Source of the DNA: Alphaproteobacteria bacterium
GTDB lineage: Bacteria; Pseudomonadota; Alphaproteobacteria; Rhizobiales; Xanthobacteraceae
DNA: 18,717 nt
Reading direction: 5' to 3'
Assembly: GCA_005884465.1 (NCBI GenBank)
Contig: VAZH01000128.1
Location: 1-18,717, forward strand
Shown here: in pieces, positions 8,230-15,504 of the stretch
Position numbering within the stretch: position 1 is the first letter of the stretch
How the letters are laid out: every line of letters starts with the position of its first letter
Program-made: the position numbers and the translations under genes
Notes under the pieces: generated by a model
What the model was told of the DNA's origin: nothing
What the model saw: only the letters and a program-made list of their open reading frames with translations
The model's database searches: none

Positions 8230-8955
8230 ATGAATCGCTGCCGCTTTTTTCGTCATGCCATGGTCGCGCTGGTCCCGGCAGCCGCGATTTCGCTGGGGCT
8301 TGGCAACGTGCTGGCGCAAACGCCGCCTCCGCCTCCTGCTGTCAGTACGCCAACGCCGCCGGCGCCTGCCCCACCCGCAACTCCCGGCCCGGCGACCCCG
8401 GCTCCGGGAGCCAGCTCCCCGGCCGCGCCTGGCACCCCGCCTGCAACGGCTGAGACGCCGGCGACGCCGCCGGCTGCCGCGCCAGTGCAGACCGCCGATC
8501 CATTTGGCGAAGAAATCGCCCTGACGCCGAAAACGGTCGTTGTCATGAGGGGCAACGCGAACTGGGATTCGGCGTTCGACACCCTGATCGATTCGTTCAA
8601 GGCGCTGTCAGCACTGCTCGACAAGCAGGGCATCAAGCCGGCCGGCAATTCGATGATCGTCTACACCGCGACCGACGATACCGGCTTCACGTATCTTGCG
8701 GAAATACCGGTCGAGCAGGAGCCAAAGAATCTGGGTAAGGACATGAGCACCGGCAAATCGCCCGAAGGCAAGGCGCTGAAGTTCGTGCATCGCGGTTCCT
8801 ACGATAATATGGACAACACCTATGAGGCCATCACCAATCACCTCGATGACAAGAAGCTCGAGGCCAAAGATACCTTTATCGAGGAATACATCACCGATCC
8901 CCTGAAGACCGCGGAGGACAAACTGGTGATCAACGTCTATGTGCCGCTGAAATGA
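8230..8955 (+). CDS. Exported GyrI-like (effector-binding) domain protein
   Basis: This 241-residue protein has a signal peptide (residues 1-29, cleavage after VLA) and a Pro/Ala/Thr-rich linker (about 31-90). The C-terminal domain (about 97-241) resembles the GyrI-like/AraC effector-binding fold. Family-like features are the HRGSYDNMDNTYEAITNHL segment, and EEYITDPLK and LVINVYVPL near the end. Such domains usually bind small hydrophobic ligands in the cytoplasm; here the domain is predicted to be exported, so the ligand and role are unknown. GGAG (8217-8220) precedes the ATG at 9-nt spacing. Its TGA overlaps the start of the SIMPL gene (ATGA), indicating coupling. Confidence 0.82.
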   Translation: MNRCRFFRHAMVALVPAAAISLGLGNVLAQTPPPPPAVSTPTPPAPAPPATPGPATPAPGASSPAAPGTPPATAETPATPPAAAPVQTADPFGEEIALTPKTVVVMRGNANWDSAFDTLIDSFKALSALLDKQGIKPAGNSMIVYTATDDTGFTYLAEIPVEQEPKNLGKDMSTGKSPEGKALKFVHRGSYDNMDNTYEAITNHLDDKKLEAKDTFIEEYITDPLKTAEDKLVINVYVPLK

Positions 8956-9668
8956 AGCTCATGAAGCATCGCGCTGCCCTCGTCGCCGCCATCGCTGCGG
9001 GCACGCTGCTTGCCGGGCCCGCGCTGGCGCAGACCGCACCGCCTGCAATGATCTCCGTCACCGGCGAAGCCACCGTATCGGTGCCGCCCGATCTGGCCCA
9101 GATCGACGCCGGCGTCACCACTGAGGCCAAAACCGCGCGCGAGGCATCTGACGCCAACAACGCGGCGATGGGCAAGGTGCTACTGGCGCTGAAGGGCGCC
9201 GGCATCGAGGAGAAGGATTATCAGACCTCGCGGCTGTCGCTGCAGCCGGAAAGCGCGCCGAACCGCACCGCTGGCCCGGCGACCATCGTCGGCTACCGCG
9301 CCAGCAACCGCGTCACGATCCGCCTTCGCGACGTCACCAAGGTGTCAAGCGCGATCGATACGCTGGTGGGCGCCGGCGCCAACGATATCGGCGGCATCAA
9401 TTTCACGGTGTCACAGGCGTCGAAACTGCTTGATGACGCCCGCGAGCAGGCGATTGCCGATGCCCGCCGCAAGGCCGAGATTTACGCCAAGGCGGCCGGC
9501 GTCACGCTCGGCGCGCCGCTCAGCATCTCGGAGGGGAGTACGCCTGTCCCGATACCCTATCGCAGGATGGCCGCCGGCATGGCCGCGGCAGCACCTGTGG
9601 CGCAGGGCGAAGAGACGCTCCAGGTGACCGTGGCTGTATCCTGGGCGATCAAGCAGGCCGGGCAGTGA
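8952..9668 (+). CDS. Exported SIMPL domain (DUF541) protein
   Basis: The 238-residue product has a signal peptide (residues 1-26, cleavage after ALA) followed by a SIMPL/DUF541 domain. Family-typical stretches are ISVTGEATVSVPPDLAQID near the mature N-terminus, GYRASNRVTIRLRD in the middle, the helix DDAREQAIADARRKAEIYAKA, and LQVTVAVSWAI at the end. Related exported proteins (BP26 in Brucella, YggE in E. coli) are periplasmic, oligomeric and linked to oxidative stress; that role is not visible here. It overlaps the upstream GyrI-like gene by 4 nt, so both are probably made together in the envelope. An in-frame ATG three codons downstream (8961) is an alternative start. Confidence 0.92.
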   Translation: MKLMKHRAALVAAIAAGTLLAGPALAQTAPPAMISVTGEATVSVPPDLAQIDAGVTTEAKTAREASDANNAAMGKVLLALKGAGIEEKDYQTSRLSLQPESAPNRTAGPATIVGYRASNRVTIRLRDVTKVSSAIDTLVGAGANDIGGINFTVSQASKLLDDAREQAIADARRKAEIYAKAAGVTLGAPLSISEGSTPVPIPYRRMAAGMAAAAPVAQGEETLQVTVAVSWAIKQAGQ

Positions 9669-9690
9669 TGCTTCTAGCCGAGCGCTTCAC

Positions 9691-9786
9691 CTCATCCTGA
9701 GGAGCGCGCACTCGGCGCGCGTCTCGAAGGATGGAGATGGGCCCTCGTGCTTCGAGACGGCGCTAAAGCGCCTCCTCAGCATGAGG
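9691..9786. repeat. Palindromic element, CTCATCCTGAGGAG type
   Basis: The outer arms CTCATCCTGAGGAG (9691-9704) and CTCCTCAGCATGAG (ending 9786) pair with one mismatch. The inner pair TCTCGAAGG and GCTTCGAGA surrounds a short centre. It therefore has two halves (A, then its reverse complement B). The same modules occur in B-then-A order at 13379-13508. It lies between the convergent SIMPL gene and the metallo-hydrolase gene. Confidence 0.85.
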
Positions 9787-9803
9787 GATTTCAAACGAGC
9801 GCT

Positions 9804-10868
9804 CTAAACCTCTACCACCTGTCCCGGCTTGAGCGCGACAAAACGCTCGCGCGGGATCTTCGCTTCATCGAGTGCCGCGTCCAGCGCGACCACCGGCGCG
9901 TCGATCGCCTCGTCGGTCAGTTGAAACGTGCCGTAATGATGCGCCAGCGCCTGCTCGGCGCCGCAATCGGCCAGCGCCTTGACCGCATCCGACGGGTTCA
10001 TGTGCTGATCCTGCATGAACCAGCGCGGTTCATAGGCCCCAATTGGGAGGATCGCCAACCGCAATGGGCCATGCGCCTGCGCCACGCGACGGAAATGCTT
10101 GCCGTCGCCATAGCCGGAATCGCAGACGATGTAGATCTTGCCTGCTGGGGTCTCCATGACAAAACTCGCCCACAGCGCCTTGTTGCGGTCGAACAGCCCG
10201 CGCGCCGACCAGTGCCGCGTCGGCACCAGCGTCACCGCGATGCCGTTGCCAAGTTCCACCCGGTCATGCCAGTCGAACGCCTCGGCACGGATCGCTTCAT
10301 TGGCACTGCGCATGGTGACATCGTTGCCGAGCGGGGTGATCACGCGCGGCGAGAATTTCGCAGCGAGTTTTGACAGCGTCACGATGTCGAGATGGTCGTA
10401 ATGACCGTGCGACACCAGCACGATGTCGATCGGAGGCAGCGCCTCGAACGCAATGCCCGGGTCGTTGCAACGCTTCGGCCCGGCCCAGCTCACCGGCGAC
10501 GCCCGCGCCGACCACACCGGATCGATCAGGATGTTCAGTCCGGAGGTCTGGATCAGCCAGCTGGCGTGGCCGACGAACGACAATCGTACCTTGTCGCCGC
10601 TGACGCGCGCCGGTGGCGTATCGGCATGCTCTCTCGTCACCCACACGGGCCAGGCCTGCCGCTGCCTGGCCGGACCGAACTGCCAGCGCAGCACTTCACC
10701 GAGCGATTTCGGCGGCGAGCCGTCGGGATCGAGGAAGCGCATGCCGTCGAAATGATCGGACAGCGGTCCGGAATAGGTCTTCATTCTGTAAATCCAGGCC
10801 CCTGGCACGCCGATGACAGCGGCCGCACCTGCCAGCACTCCGAGAACACGACGGCGGCTAATGCTCAT
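9804..10868 (-). CDS. Metallo-beta-lactamase-fold hydrolase with Tat-like leader (NAPE-PLD/UlaG-like)
   Basis: This zinc-dependent MBL-fold hydrolase has 354 residues. An N-terminal twin-arginine-like leader (SISRRRVLGVLAGAAAV) is followed by the MBL domain. Metal-binding features are HGHYDHLD at 154-161, RHWSARG near 219-224, D250 in the CDSGYG segment, and H311 in ALAHHYGTF. The GAYEPRWFM...QHMNPSDA region and HYGTF are shared with the N-acyl-phosphatidylethanolamine phospholipase D-like group. The real substrate is unknown. The ATG at 10868 is chosen because it sits directly before the SRRR leader; a GTG at 10928 would add 20 residues with no leader logic. It is convergent with the SIMPL gene. 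Confidence 0.88.
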   Translation of the reverse strand: MSISRRRVLGVLAGAAAVIGVPGAWIYRMKTYSGPLSDHFDGMRFLDPDGSPPKSLGEVLRWQFGPARQRQAWPVWVTREHADTPPARVSGDKVRLSFVGHASWLIQTSGLNILIDPVWSARASPVSWAGPKRCNDPGIAFEALPPIDIVLVSHGHYDHLDIVTLSKLAAKFSPRVITPLGNDVTMRSANEAIRAEAFDWHDRVELGNGIAVTLVPTRHWSARGLFDRNKALWASFVMETPAGKIYIVCDSGYGDGKHFRRVAQAHGPLRLAILPIGAYEPRWFMQDQHMNPSDAVKALADCGAEQALAHHYGTFQLTDEAIDAPVVALDAALDEAKIPRERFVALKPGQVVEV

Positions 10869-10955
10869 GGCCCGATTGGCCTCAAAACGCGCGTTTCGGC
10901 AAGGGGGTAGTCGGTCGTTCAGCTTCACGAAAACGCCATTTTGCCGCGAGTTTCC

Positions 10956-10984
10956 TTGACTTTCGGAGGCGAGAGGGGTTTAAC
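10956..10984 (+). promoter_or_regulatory. Candidate sigma70-type promoter for ffh
   Basis: TTGACT at 10956-10961 (five of six to TTGACA) is followed after exactly 17 nt by TTTAAC at 10979-10984 (four of six to TATAAT). It points toward ffh, 296 nt upstream of its start, and lies just behind the divergent hydrolase gene. If used, the ffh transcript would carry a long leader with two hairpins and a palindromic repeat. Nothing else supports it. Confidence 0.3.
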
Positions 10985-11095
10985 GCCCGCGATCATCGGA
11001 AAGACTCATCTTTTCGACCCGCCGCCCGGTCCTTGTGGCCGGAGGCCAACGCCCGACAGCGCGATGCGCCCTCGGGCGCAAAAGTGTTTGGGTTA

Positions 11096-11120
11096 GTGTC
11101 TTGGCTTTGTGCCGAGACAC
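11096..11120 (+). other. Hairpin in the ffh leader
   Basis: GTGTCTTGGC (11096-11105) and GCCGAGACAC (11111-11120) form a 10-bp stem with one G-U pair and a 5-nt loop (TTTGT). It is followed by AATAAGTC and then the palindromic element, so there is no U-run and it is not an ordinary terminator. A structural or regulatory role in the leader is possible but unproven. Confidence 0.45.
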
Positions 11121-11126
11121 AATAAG

Positions 11127-11227
11127 TCGTCATCACCCGCGAAAGCGGGTGATCCAGTGTTTCAGAGCAGCTCGATTGACCCGAGAAGCTGCGGCGTACT
11201 GGATACCCCGCTTTCGCGGGGTATGAC
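11127..11227. repeat. Palindromic element upstream of ffh
   Basis: The ends are CGTCATCACCCGCGAAAGCG and CCGCTTTCGCGGGGTATGAC. The middle carries GATCCAGTGTTTC and GCTGCGGCGTACTGGAT. It is the same family and order as the element at 3834-3932. The ends can pair over most of their length (CCCGCGAAAGCGGG with CCCGCTTTCGCGGGG). Confidence 0.88.
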
Positions 11228-11279
11228 GGAAGTGAATAAGCGCGGTGCCTGCGACAGGCATGACGAAGGAAAAAAATAC

Positions 11280-12830
11280 GTGTTCGACAATCTGTCGGAA
11301 AAGCTTGGTGGCATTCTCGATCGGCTGACGCGGCGCGGGTCGCTGACGGAGGCCGACGTCGATGCCGCGATGCGCGAGGTGCGGCGCGCGCTGCTCGAGG
11401 CCGACGTCTCGCTCGACGTGGTCAGAAGTTTTACCGAGAAAGTCCGCGAGCAGGCGATTGGCGCTACCGTGGTCAAGTCGGTCACCCCCGGCCAGATGGT
11501 GGTGAAGATCGTTCATGACGAGCTGATCGCGACGCTGGGCTCCGATGGCCAGACCATCGACCTCAACGCCGTGCCGCCGGTCGCGATCATGATGGTCGGG
11601 CTGCAGGGCTCCGGCAAAACCACCACGACTGCAAAACTTGCCCGCCGCCTGACCCAGCGCGACAAGCGCAAGGTGCTGATGGCTTCCCTCGATATCTATC
11701 GCCCGGCGGCGATGGAGCAGCTCGCAGTGCTCGGGCGCGATCTCGAGATCCAGACCTTGCCGATCGTTGCCGGCCAGAAGCCGGCGCAGATCGCGCGCCG
11801 GGCGCTGGAAGCCGGAAAACTCGGCGGCTACGACGTGGTGCTGCTCGACACCGCCGGCCGCACCACGCTCGACGAAGAGATGATGACGGAAGCCGCCGAA
11901 ATCAAAACATCGGCCAATCCGCATGAAGTGCTGCTGGTCGCGGATTCGCTCACTGGCCAGGACGCGGTCAACCTCGCGCGATCCTTCGACGAGCGCGTCG
12001 GCCTCACCGGCATCGTGCTCACTCGTGTCGACGGCGACGGCCGCGGCGGCGCGGCGCTGTCGATGCGCGCGGTCACCGGCAAGCCGATCAAGCTGATCGG
12101 CACCGGCGAAAAAACCGACGCGCTGGAGGATTTCCACCCAGCGCGGATCGCGGGGCGCATTCTCGGCATGGGCGACGTGGTGTCGCTGGTCGAGAAGGCT
12201 GCCGCCAACATCGATGCCGAAAAAGCCGCGCGCGTTGCCGAGAAGATGCGCAAGGGTCAGTTCGACCTCGCCGACATGCGCGAGCAACTTTTGCAGATGG
12301 CGAATATGGGCGGCATCTCAGGGCTGATGGGCATGATGCCGGGCATCGCGAAAATGAAGAACCAGATCGCGAACGCAGGCCTCGACGACAAGATCCTGAA
12401 ACGCCAGGTCGCGGTGATCGATTCGATGACGCGGCAGGAGCGCAAGAGCCCCGACGTCCTGAAAGCCAGCCGCAAGAAACGCATCGCCGCCGGCGCCGGC
12501 GTCAAGGTCGAGGACGTCAACAAGCTGCTCAAGATGCACCGGAACATGGCCGACATGATGAAGGCCATGGGTTCGGGAAAACGCGGCCCGATGGCCGGAA
12601 TCGCGCAGGCGATGGGTTTTGGCGGCGGCATGCCCTCGCCCGAGCAGATGAAGGCGCTGACCGAAAAGATGCCGGGCGGTGCAGGGCCAGGCGGGATACC
12701 GACGCTGCCGAAGGAGCTCCCCGCAGGCCTGCGCCAGGGCCTGCCGAACTTGCCGGGGCTTACGGGACTGAGCAACAAGCCGACCCTGCCGGGTCTCGGC
12801 GGTTTTCCCGGACTGGGGAAGAAGAAGTGA
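11280..12830 (+). CDS. ffh: Signal recognition particle protein Ffh (SRP54)
   Basis: Ffh is the GTPase subunit of SRP that binds signal sequences and 4.5S RNA and pairs with FtsY (also in this window). From a GTG start at 11280 the product has 516 residues: N domain (about 1-95), G domain with GLQGSGKTT at 107-115, DTAGR at 190-194 and TRVDG at 248-252, and a methionine-rich M domain from about 325 ending in Gly/Pro/Leu-rich repeats and GLGKKK. The GTG is chosen because it gives the universal MFDNLSEKLGGIL start and has AAGGA (11266-11270) at 9-nt spacing. Extensions upstream read through a repeat. TRVDG replaces the more usual TKLDG, within family variation. Confidence 0.96.
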   Translation: MFDNLSEKLGGILDRLTRRGSLTEADVDAAMREVRRALLEADVSLDVVRSFTEKVREQAIGATVVKSVTPGQMVVKIVHDELIATLGSDGQTIDLNAVPPVAIMMVGLQGSGKTTTTAKLARRLTQRDKRKVLMASLDIYRPAAMEQLAVLGRDLEIQTLPIVAGQKPAQIARRALEAGKLGGYDVVLLDTAGRTTLDEEMMTEAAEIKTSANPHEVLLVADSLTGQDAVNLARSFDERVGLTGIVLTRVDGDGRGGAALSMRAVTGKPIKLIGTGEKTDALEDFHPARIAGRILGMGDVVSLVEKAAANIDAEKAARVAEKMRKGQFDLADMREQLLQMANMGGISGLMGMMPGIAKMKNQIANAGLDDKILKRQVAVIDSMTRQERKSPDVLKASRKKRIAAGAGVKVEDVNKLLKMHRNMADMMKAMGSGKRGPMAGIAQAMGFGGGMPSPEQMKALTEKMPGGAGPGGIPTLPKELPAGLRQGLPNLPGLTGLSNKPTLPGLGGFPGLGKKK

Positions 12831-12849
12831 GAACGTTCCGCGTGGACGT

Positions 12850-12966
12850 CGTCATCCTGAGGTGCGAAGCCGCGTTCGCGGCGAGCCTCGAAGGATGGCC
12901 GCGTGTGCCAGGGTCGGCCGCCCTTCGAGGCGCGCGACAAGAGGTCGCGCGCACCTCAGGGTGACG
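12850..12966. repeat. Palindromic element between ffh and rpsP
   Basis: It starts CGTCATCCTGAGGTGCGAAG and ends GCGCACCTCAGGGTGACG, near-complementary arms. Inner modules CCTCGAAGGATGG and CCCTTCGAGGC pair, and small hairpins GCCGCGTTCGCGGC and GCGCGCGACAAGAGGTCGCGCGC lie within. It is a variant of the CATCCTGAGG family at 9691-9786. It fills most of the 192-nt gap, which holds no gene; only about 56 nt remain before the rpsP start. Confidence 0.87.
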
Positions 12967-13022
12967 GACCACCCTTTCACGAGATCAGCCAATTTCAATT
13001 TAACCCTCACCAGGAGAACTGA

Positions 13023-13358
13023 ATGTCAGTCGTTATCCGCCTTGCGCGCGCAGGCACCAAGAAGCGTCCGGTCTATCATGTCGTCGTCGCCGACTCGCGT
13101 TTTCCGCGCGACGGCCGCTTCATCGAACGGCTCGGACATTTCAACCCGCTGCTGCCGAAGGACAATGAGGCGCGGCTGAAGCTCGATATGGACAAGGTCA
13201 AGGCCTGGCTCGCCAAGGGTGCGCAGCCCTCGGACCGGGTGTCGCGCTTCCTCGACGCCGCCGGCGTGGCAAAACGTACCGCGCGCAACAATCCGGAAAA
13301 GGCCGTGCCGCGCAAGGAGCGTAAAGCCCAAGTCGAAGCCGCCGCCAAGACGGCGTAA
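13023..13358 (+). CDS. rpsP: 30S ribosomal protein S16
   Basis: This small-subunit protein is needed for 30S assembly. The 111-residue product begins [25 protein letters not shown], the S16 signature, and continues with [15 protein letters not shown] basic, alanine-rich C-terminal tail (about residues 85-111) extends beyond the E. coli protein, as is common in alphaproteobacteria. AGGAG (13012-13016) precedes the ATG at 6-nt spacing. It heads the rpsP-rimM-trmD-rplS group. Confidence 0.97.
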   Translation: MSVVIRLARAGTKKRPVYHVVVADSRFPRDGRFIERLGHFNPLLPKDNEARLKLDMDKVKAWLAKGAQPSDRVSRFLDAAGVAKRTARNNPEKAVPRKERKAQVEAAAKTA

Positions 13359-13378
13359 GGTTTTAGGATGTCCACGGC

Positions 13379-13508
13379 CTCGTGCTTCGAGACGCACGGC
13401 ATTGGCCGTGCTTCTCAGCATGAGGGACTATCCCCTCATCCTGAGGAGCCGCCAACGGGTCCGCGCGAAGCGCGGCCCGATGATAAACTCCGTGGCATCT
13501 CGAAGGCT
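13379..13508. repeat. Two palindromic half-elements between rpsP and rimM
   Basis: The first half (13379-13427) runs CTCGTGCTTCGAGACGC to CTCAGCATGAGGG; the second (13436-13508) runs CTCATCCTGAGGAG to TCTCGAAGGCTGGG. These are the B and A modules of the element at 9691-9786 but in swapped order, so here they point away from each other. The second half has an insert with GTCCGCGCGAAGCGCGGCCC. It fills the 161-nt rpsP-rimM gap and ends about 11 nt before the rimM start. Confidence 0.82.
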
Positions 13509-13519
13509 GGGGCCGGTTG

Positions 13520-14035
13520 ATGCCGCTGTCGCAAATTTGCGTCGCCCGGATCGGCGCCGCGCATGGTGTGCGCGGCGCGGTGAAGCTTTGGACGTTCACG
13601 GAAGACCCGCTGGCCGTGACGCGCTATGGGCAGCTCATGACAAAGGACGGCGCGCGTCAGTTCGAGGTGACGCACGTGCGCGAGGCGAAAGGTCATCTGG
13701 TCGCGACGCTGAAGGGCATTGCCACCCGGGAGGAAGCCGAACGTCTCAATGGCGTCGAACTCTATGTCGCGCGCGAAAAACTGCCGGCGACCAGCGAGGA
13801 TGAATATTACCACACGGACCTGATCGGGCTGGCCGCGGTCAACGCCGCGGGCGAGCCGCTCGGCCGCGTTATCGCGATCCACAATTTCGGCGCCGGCGAT
13901 ATAATCGAGATCGCACCTCCAAATGGCGCGACCATGCTGCTGCCGTTCAGCAACGCCGTGGTGCCTACGGTCGATCTCGAGGGCGGGCGCGTGGTGATCG
14001 AATTGCCTGATGAGATCGAGGGCGACGAATCCTAG
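13520..14035 (+). CDS. rimM: 16S rRNA processing protein RimM
   Basis: This 30S maturation factor acts with S19 on the 3' major domain of 16S rRNA. The 171-residue product has the N-terminal RimM beta-barrel ([21 protein letters not shown]) and the C-terminal PRC barrel ([20 protein letters not shown] to [14 protein letters not shown]). The ATG at 13520 is preferred over an in-frame TTG directly before it at 13517. Length matches the family. It lies between rpsP and trmD, the conserved order in bacteria. Confidence 0.95.
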   Translation: MPLSQICVARIGAAHGVRGAVKLWTFTEDPLAVTRYGQLMTKDGARQFEVTHVREAKGHLVATLKGIATREEAERLNGVELYVAREKLPATSEDEYYHTDLIGLAAVNAAGEPLGRVIAIHNFGAGDIIEIAPPNGATMLLPFSNAVVPTVDLEGGRVVIELPDEIEGDES

Positions 14036-14037
14036 AC

Positions 14038-14114
14038 TGTCGTCGCCGGACTTGATCCGGCGATCCATCGTTTCGCAAAGATGATGGATACGCGGGTCAA
14101 GCCCGCGTATGACG
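14038..14114. repeat. Palindromic element between rimM and trmD
   Basis: It contains a first stem CGCCGGACTTGATCCGGCG (about 14044-14062) and a last stem TACGCGGGTCAAGCCCGCGTA (about 14089-14109). A pair GATCCAT and ATGGAT encloses the centre. It opens with GTCGTCG and ends TATGACG, the shared terminus seen in other elements here. It starts right after the rimM stop and ends 26 nt before trmD. Confidence 0.83.
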
Positions 14115-14140
14115 TTCGCAATAATTCGGTGGCTTTTCGC

Positions 14141-14846
14141 ATGACATGGCGCGCGACGGTCCTCACCCTGTTTCCGGAGATGTTCCCGGGCCCGCTTGGC
14201 GTGAGCCTCGCGGGCAAGGCGCTCGCGTCGGGCCTGTGGGCGCTCGAGGCACGCGACATCCGGGACTCCGCCACCGACCGCCACCGCAGCGTCGACGATA
14301 CTCCGGCCGGCGGCGGCCCCGGCATGGTGCTGCGCGCCGACGTGCTGGCGGATGCCATCGACGCGGCGGATATTGCCCCGGACCGCCCCCGCCTGCTGAT
14401 GAGCCCGCGAGGTCGGCCATTGACCCAGGCCAAAATCGTGGAACTTGCCGCCGGGCCCGGACCCTTGATCGTCTGCGGCCGGTTTGAGGGCGTCGACCAG
14501 CGCGTCATCGAGGCTCGTCGGCTGGAAGAAATCTCGGTCGGCGATTACGTGCTGTCGGGGGGCGCTGATCGACGCCTGTGTCCGGCTGCTGCCCGGCGTG
14601 ATGGGAACGCTCGCCTCGGGGGCCGACGAGAGCTTTTCCGACGGGCTACTGGAATACCCGCAATTTACCCGTCCGCAGGAATTTGAGGGCCGGCCGATCC
14701 CGGAAATCCTGCTATCGGGGGACCATGCCCGGGTCGCAGCCTGGCGCAGGGCCGAAGCCGAGGCCCTGACAAGGGCGCGGCGGCCCGATCTCCTGATGGC
14801 CAGCACAAGGGGCCAAAAACCCCCAAAAAAGACGACGGAAGGGTGA
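14141..14846 (+). pseudogene. trmD: tRNA (guanine-N1)-methyltransferase TrmD, disrupted by a frameshifting deletion
   Basis: TrmD makes m1G37 in tRNAs and prevents +1 frameshifting. The N-terminal part (codons 1-141) reads normally: [19 protein letters not shown], the [11 protein letters not shown] loop, [14 protein letters not shown] and VGDYVLSGG. Immediately after GG the frame breaks. The rest continues in the +1 frame from 14562 as [15 protein letters not shown], then [16 protein letters not shown] (with the catalytic aspartate before GLL), to a TGA at 14846. Between the serine codon and the LID codons only 7 nt remain where the family has about eight codons, so about 17 nt are missing, including the conserved Glu after GG. 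In the original frame translation stops at 14686 (181 residues, the last 40 foreign). Sequencing or assembly error is a real possibility. Confidence 0.88.
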
Positions 14847-14889
14847 CAAGCCGCGGCCTTTGCCGTATACGAGCGCCAAATCCGCGCAC

Positions 14890-14999
14890 CGAGCATTTTC
14901 CGGCAAAGTGGCATCCGGTTTGCCGCGAGAAAATGCTCGAATTCATTGAACTACGCGTTTCCTTTCCGCAAAACCGTGCCCACTTTTGCGGAATACGCG
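14890..14999. repeat. Tandem pair of short palindromes upstream of rplS
   Basis: The first has perfect 11-nt arms CGAGCATTTTC (14890-14900) and GAAAATGCTCG (14929-14939), with CCGGCAAA and TTTGCCG pairing inside. The second has 8-nt arms CCGCAAAA (14966-14973) and TTTTGCGG (14984-14991), with ACGCG/CGCGT outside. The two copies are related in reverse orientation (GGCAAAGTGGCATCCGG versus CCGTGCCCACTTTTGCGG). They lie in the 225-nt trmD-rplS gap. A reading-frame extension of rplS from 14946 runs through them and is rejected. Confidence 0.75.
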
Positions 15000-15071
15000 C
15001 TACAGGATAACGGAACACCCGCGCAGCCCGCGCCTTGGCGGCTGGGGCGCGCCGCCGATGGAGATTTTGCG

Positions 15072-15452
15072 ATGAACCTCATTCAAGAGCTCGAAAAAGA
15101 GCAATTCGAGAAATTGTCCGCCGGCAAGGAGATCCCGGAGTTCGGACCGGGCGACACCGTGATCGTCAACGTCAAGGTGGTCGAGGGCGACCGTTCGCGC
15201 GTGCAGGCCTATGAAGGCGTCTGCATCGGCCGCTCCGGCGCCGGGCTCAACGAGAGTTTCACCGTGCGCAAGATTTCCTACGGCGAAGGCGTGGAACGCG
15301 TCTTCCCGGTGATGTCGCCGATGATCGACTCGATCAGGGTGGTGCGCCGCGGCAAGGTGCGCCGCGCCAAGCTGTATTACCTGCGCAACCTGCGCGGCAA
15401 GTCGGCCCGCATCGTCGAGAAGCAGGACCGCGCCGCGGCCGTCGGCGAGTAA
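15072..15452 (+). CDS. rplS: 50S ribosomal protein L19
   Basis: This large-subunit protein lies at the 30S-50S interface. The 126-residue product has the family pattern: N-terminal helix ([19 protein letters not shown]), [26 protein letters not shown], the ITSFTVRK-like [20 protein letters not shown], and a basic C-terminus [20 protein letters not shown]. The ATG at 15072 is preferred because it has GGAG (15060-15063) at 8-nt spacing. It is the last gene before the terminator at 15474-15504. Confidence 0.97.
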   Translation: MNLIQELEKEQFEKLSAGKEIPEFGPGDTVIVNVKVVEGDRSRVQAYEGVCIGRSGAGLNESFTVRKISYGEGVERVFPVMSPMIDSIRVVRRGKVRRAKLYYLRNLRGKSARIVEKQDRAAAVGE

Positions 15453-15473
15453 TCTTGCCCACCGGATTTGACG

Positions 15474-15504
15474 AAAAAGCGCGGGCTTAATCCCGCGCTT
15501 TTTT
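15474..15504 (+). terminator. Intrinsic terminator after rplS
   Basis: AAAAAGCGCGGG (15474-15485) and CCCGCGCTTTTT (15492-15503) form a perfect 12-bp stem with a 6-nt loop (CTTAAT) and a following T-run. It lies 22 nt after the rplS stop and is the clearest terminator in the window. Because of the A-run on the 5' arm it may also work on the other strand. Confidence 0.92.

Larger units (their letters stand above)
10869..11279. other. Long leader region upstream of ffh
   Basis: This 411-nt gap contains no convincing gene, and I see no 4.5S RNA core motif in it. It does contain a promoter-like pair near 10956-10984, a short GC hairpin GCGCCCTCGGGCGC (about 11067-11080), a 10-bp hairpin (11096-11120) and a palindromic element (11127-11227). 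An apparent in-frame extension of ffh (from 11109) runs through that element and is not believed. The 52 nt between the element and ffh holds the ribosome-binding site. Confidence 0.5.

Noticed and set aside
10869..10928. A longer start (GTG at 10928) for the metallo-hydrolase
   Set aside because: The ATG at 10868 directly precedes a twin-arginine-like leader; the longer form would bury it behind 20 extra residues.
10869..11279. 4.5S SRP RNA gene next to ffh
   Set aside because: I could not find the conserved tetraloop region (GGAA within the asymmetrical internal loop) of SRP RNA in this gap.
11133..12287. A 384-codon open frame antisense to ffh
   Set aside because: It runs opposite the ffh G domain and through a palindromic repeat; no domain is visible.
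14562..14564. Programmed ribosomal frameshift at the trmD break
   Set aside because: A G-rich run is present, but a frameshift would not restore the missing conserved residues after GG, so a deletion explains it better.
14484..14846. The C-terminal TrmD frame as a separate gene
   Set aside because: Its first 26 codons overlap normal TrmD coding in another frame and look foreign; TrmD-like sequence begins only at 14562, so it is the broken tail of trmD.
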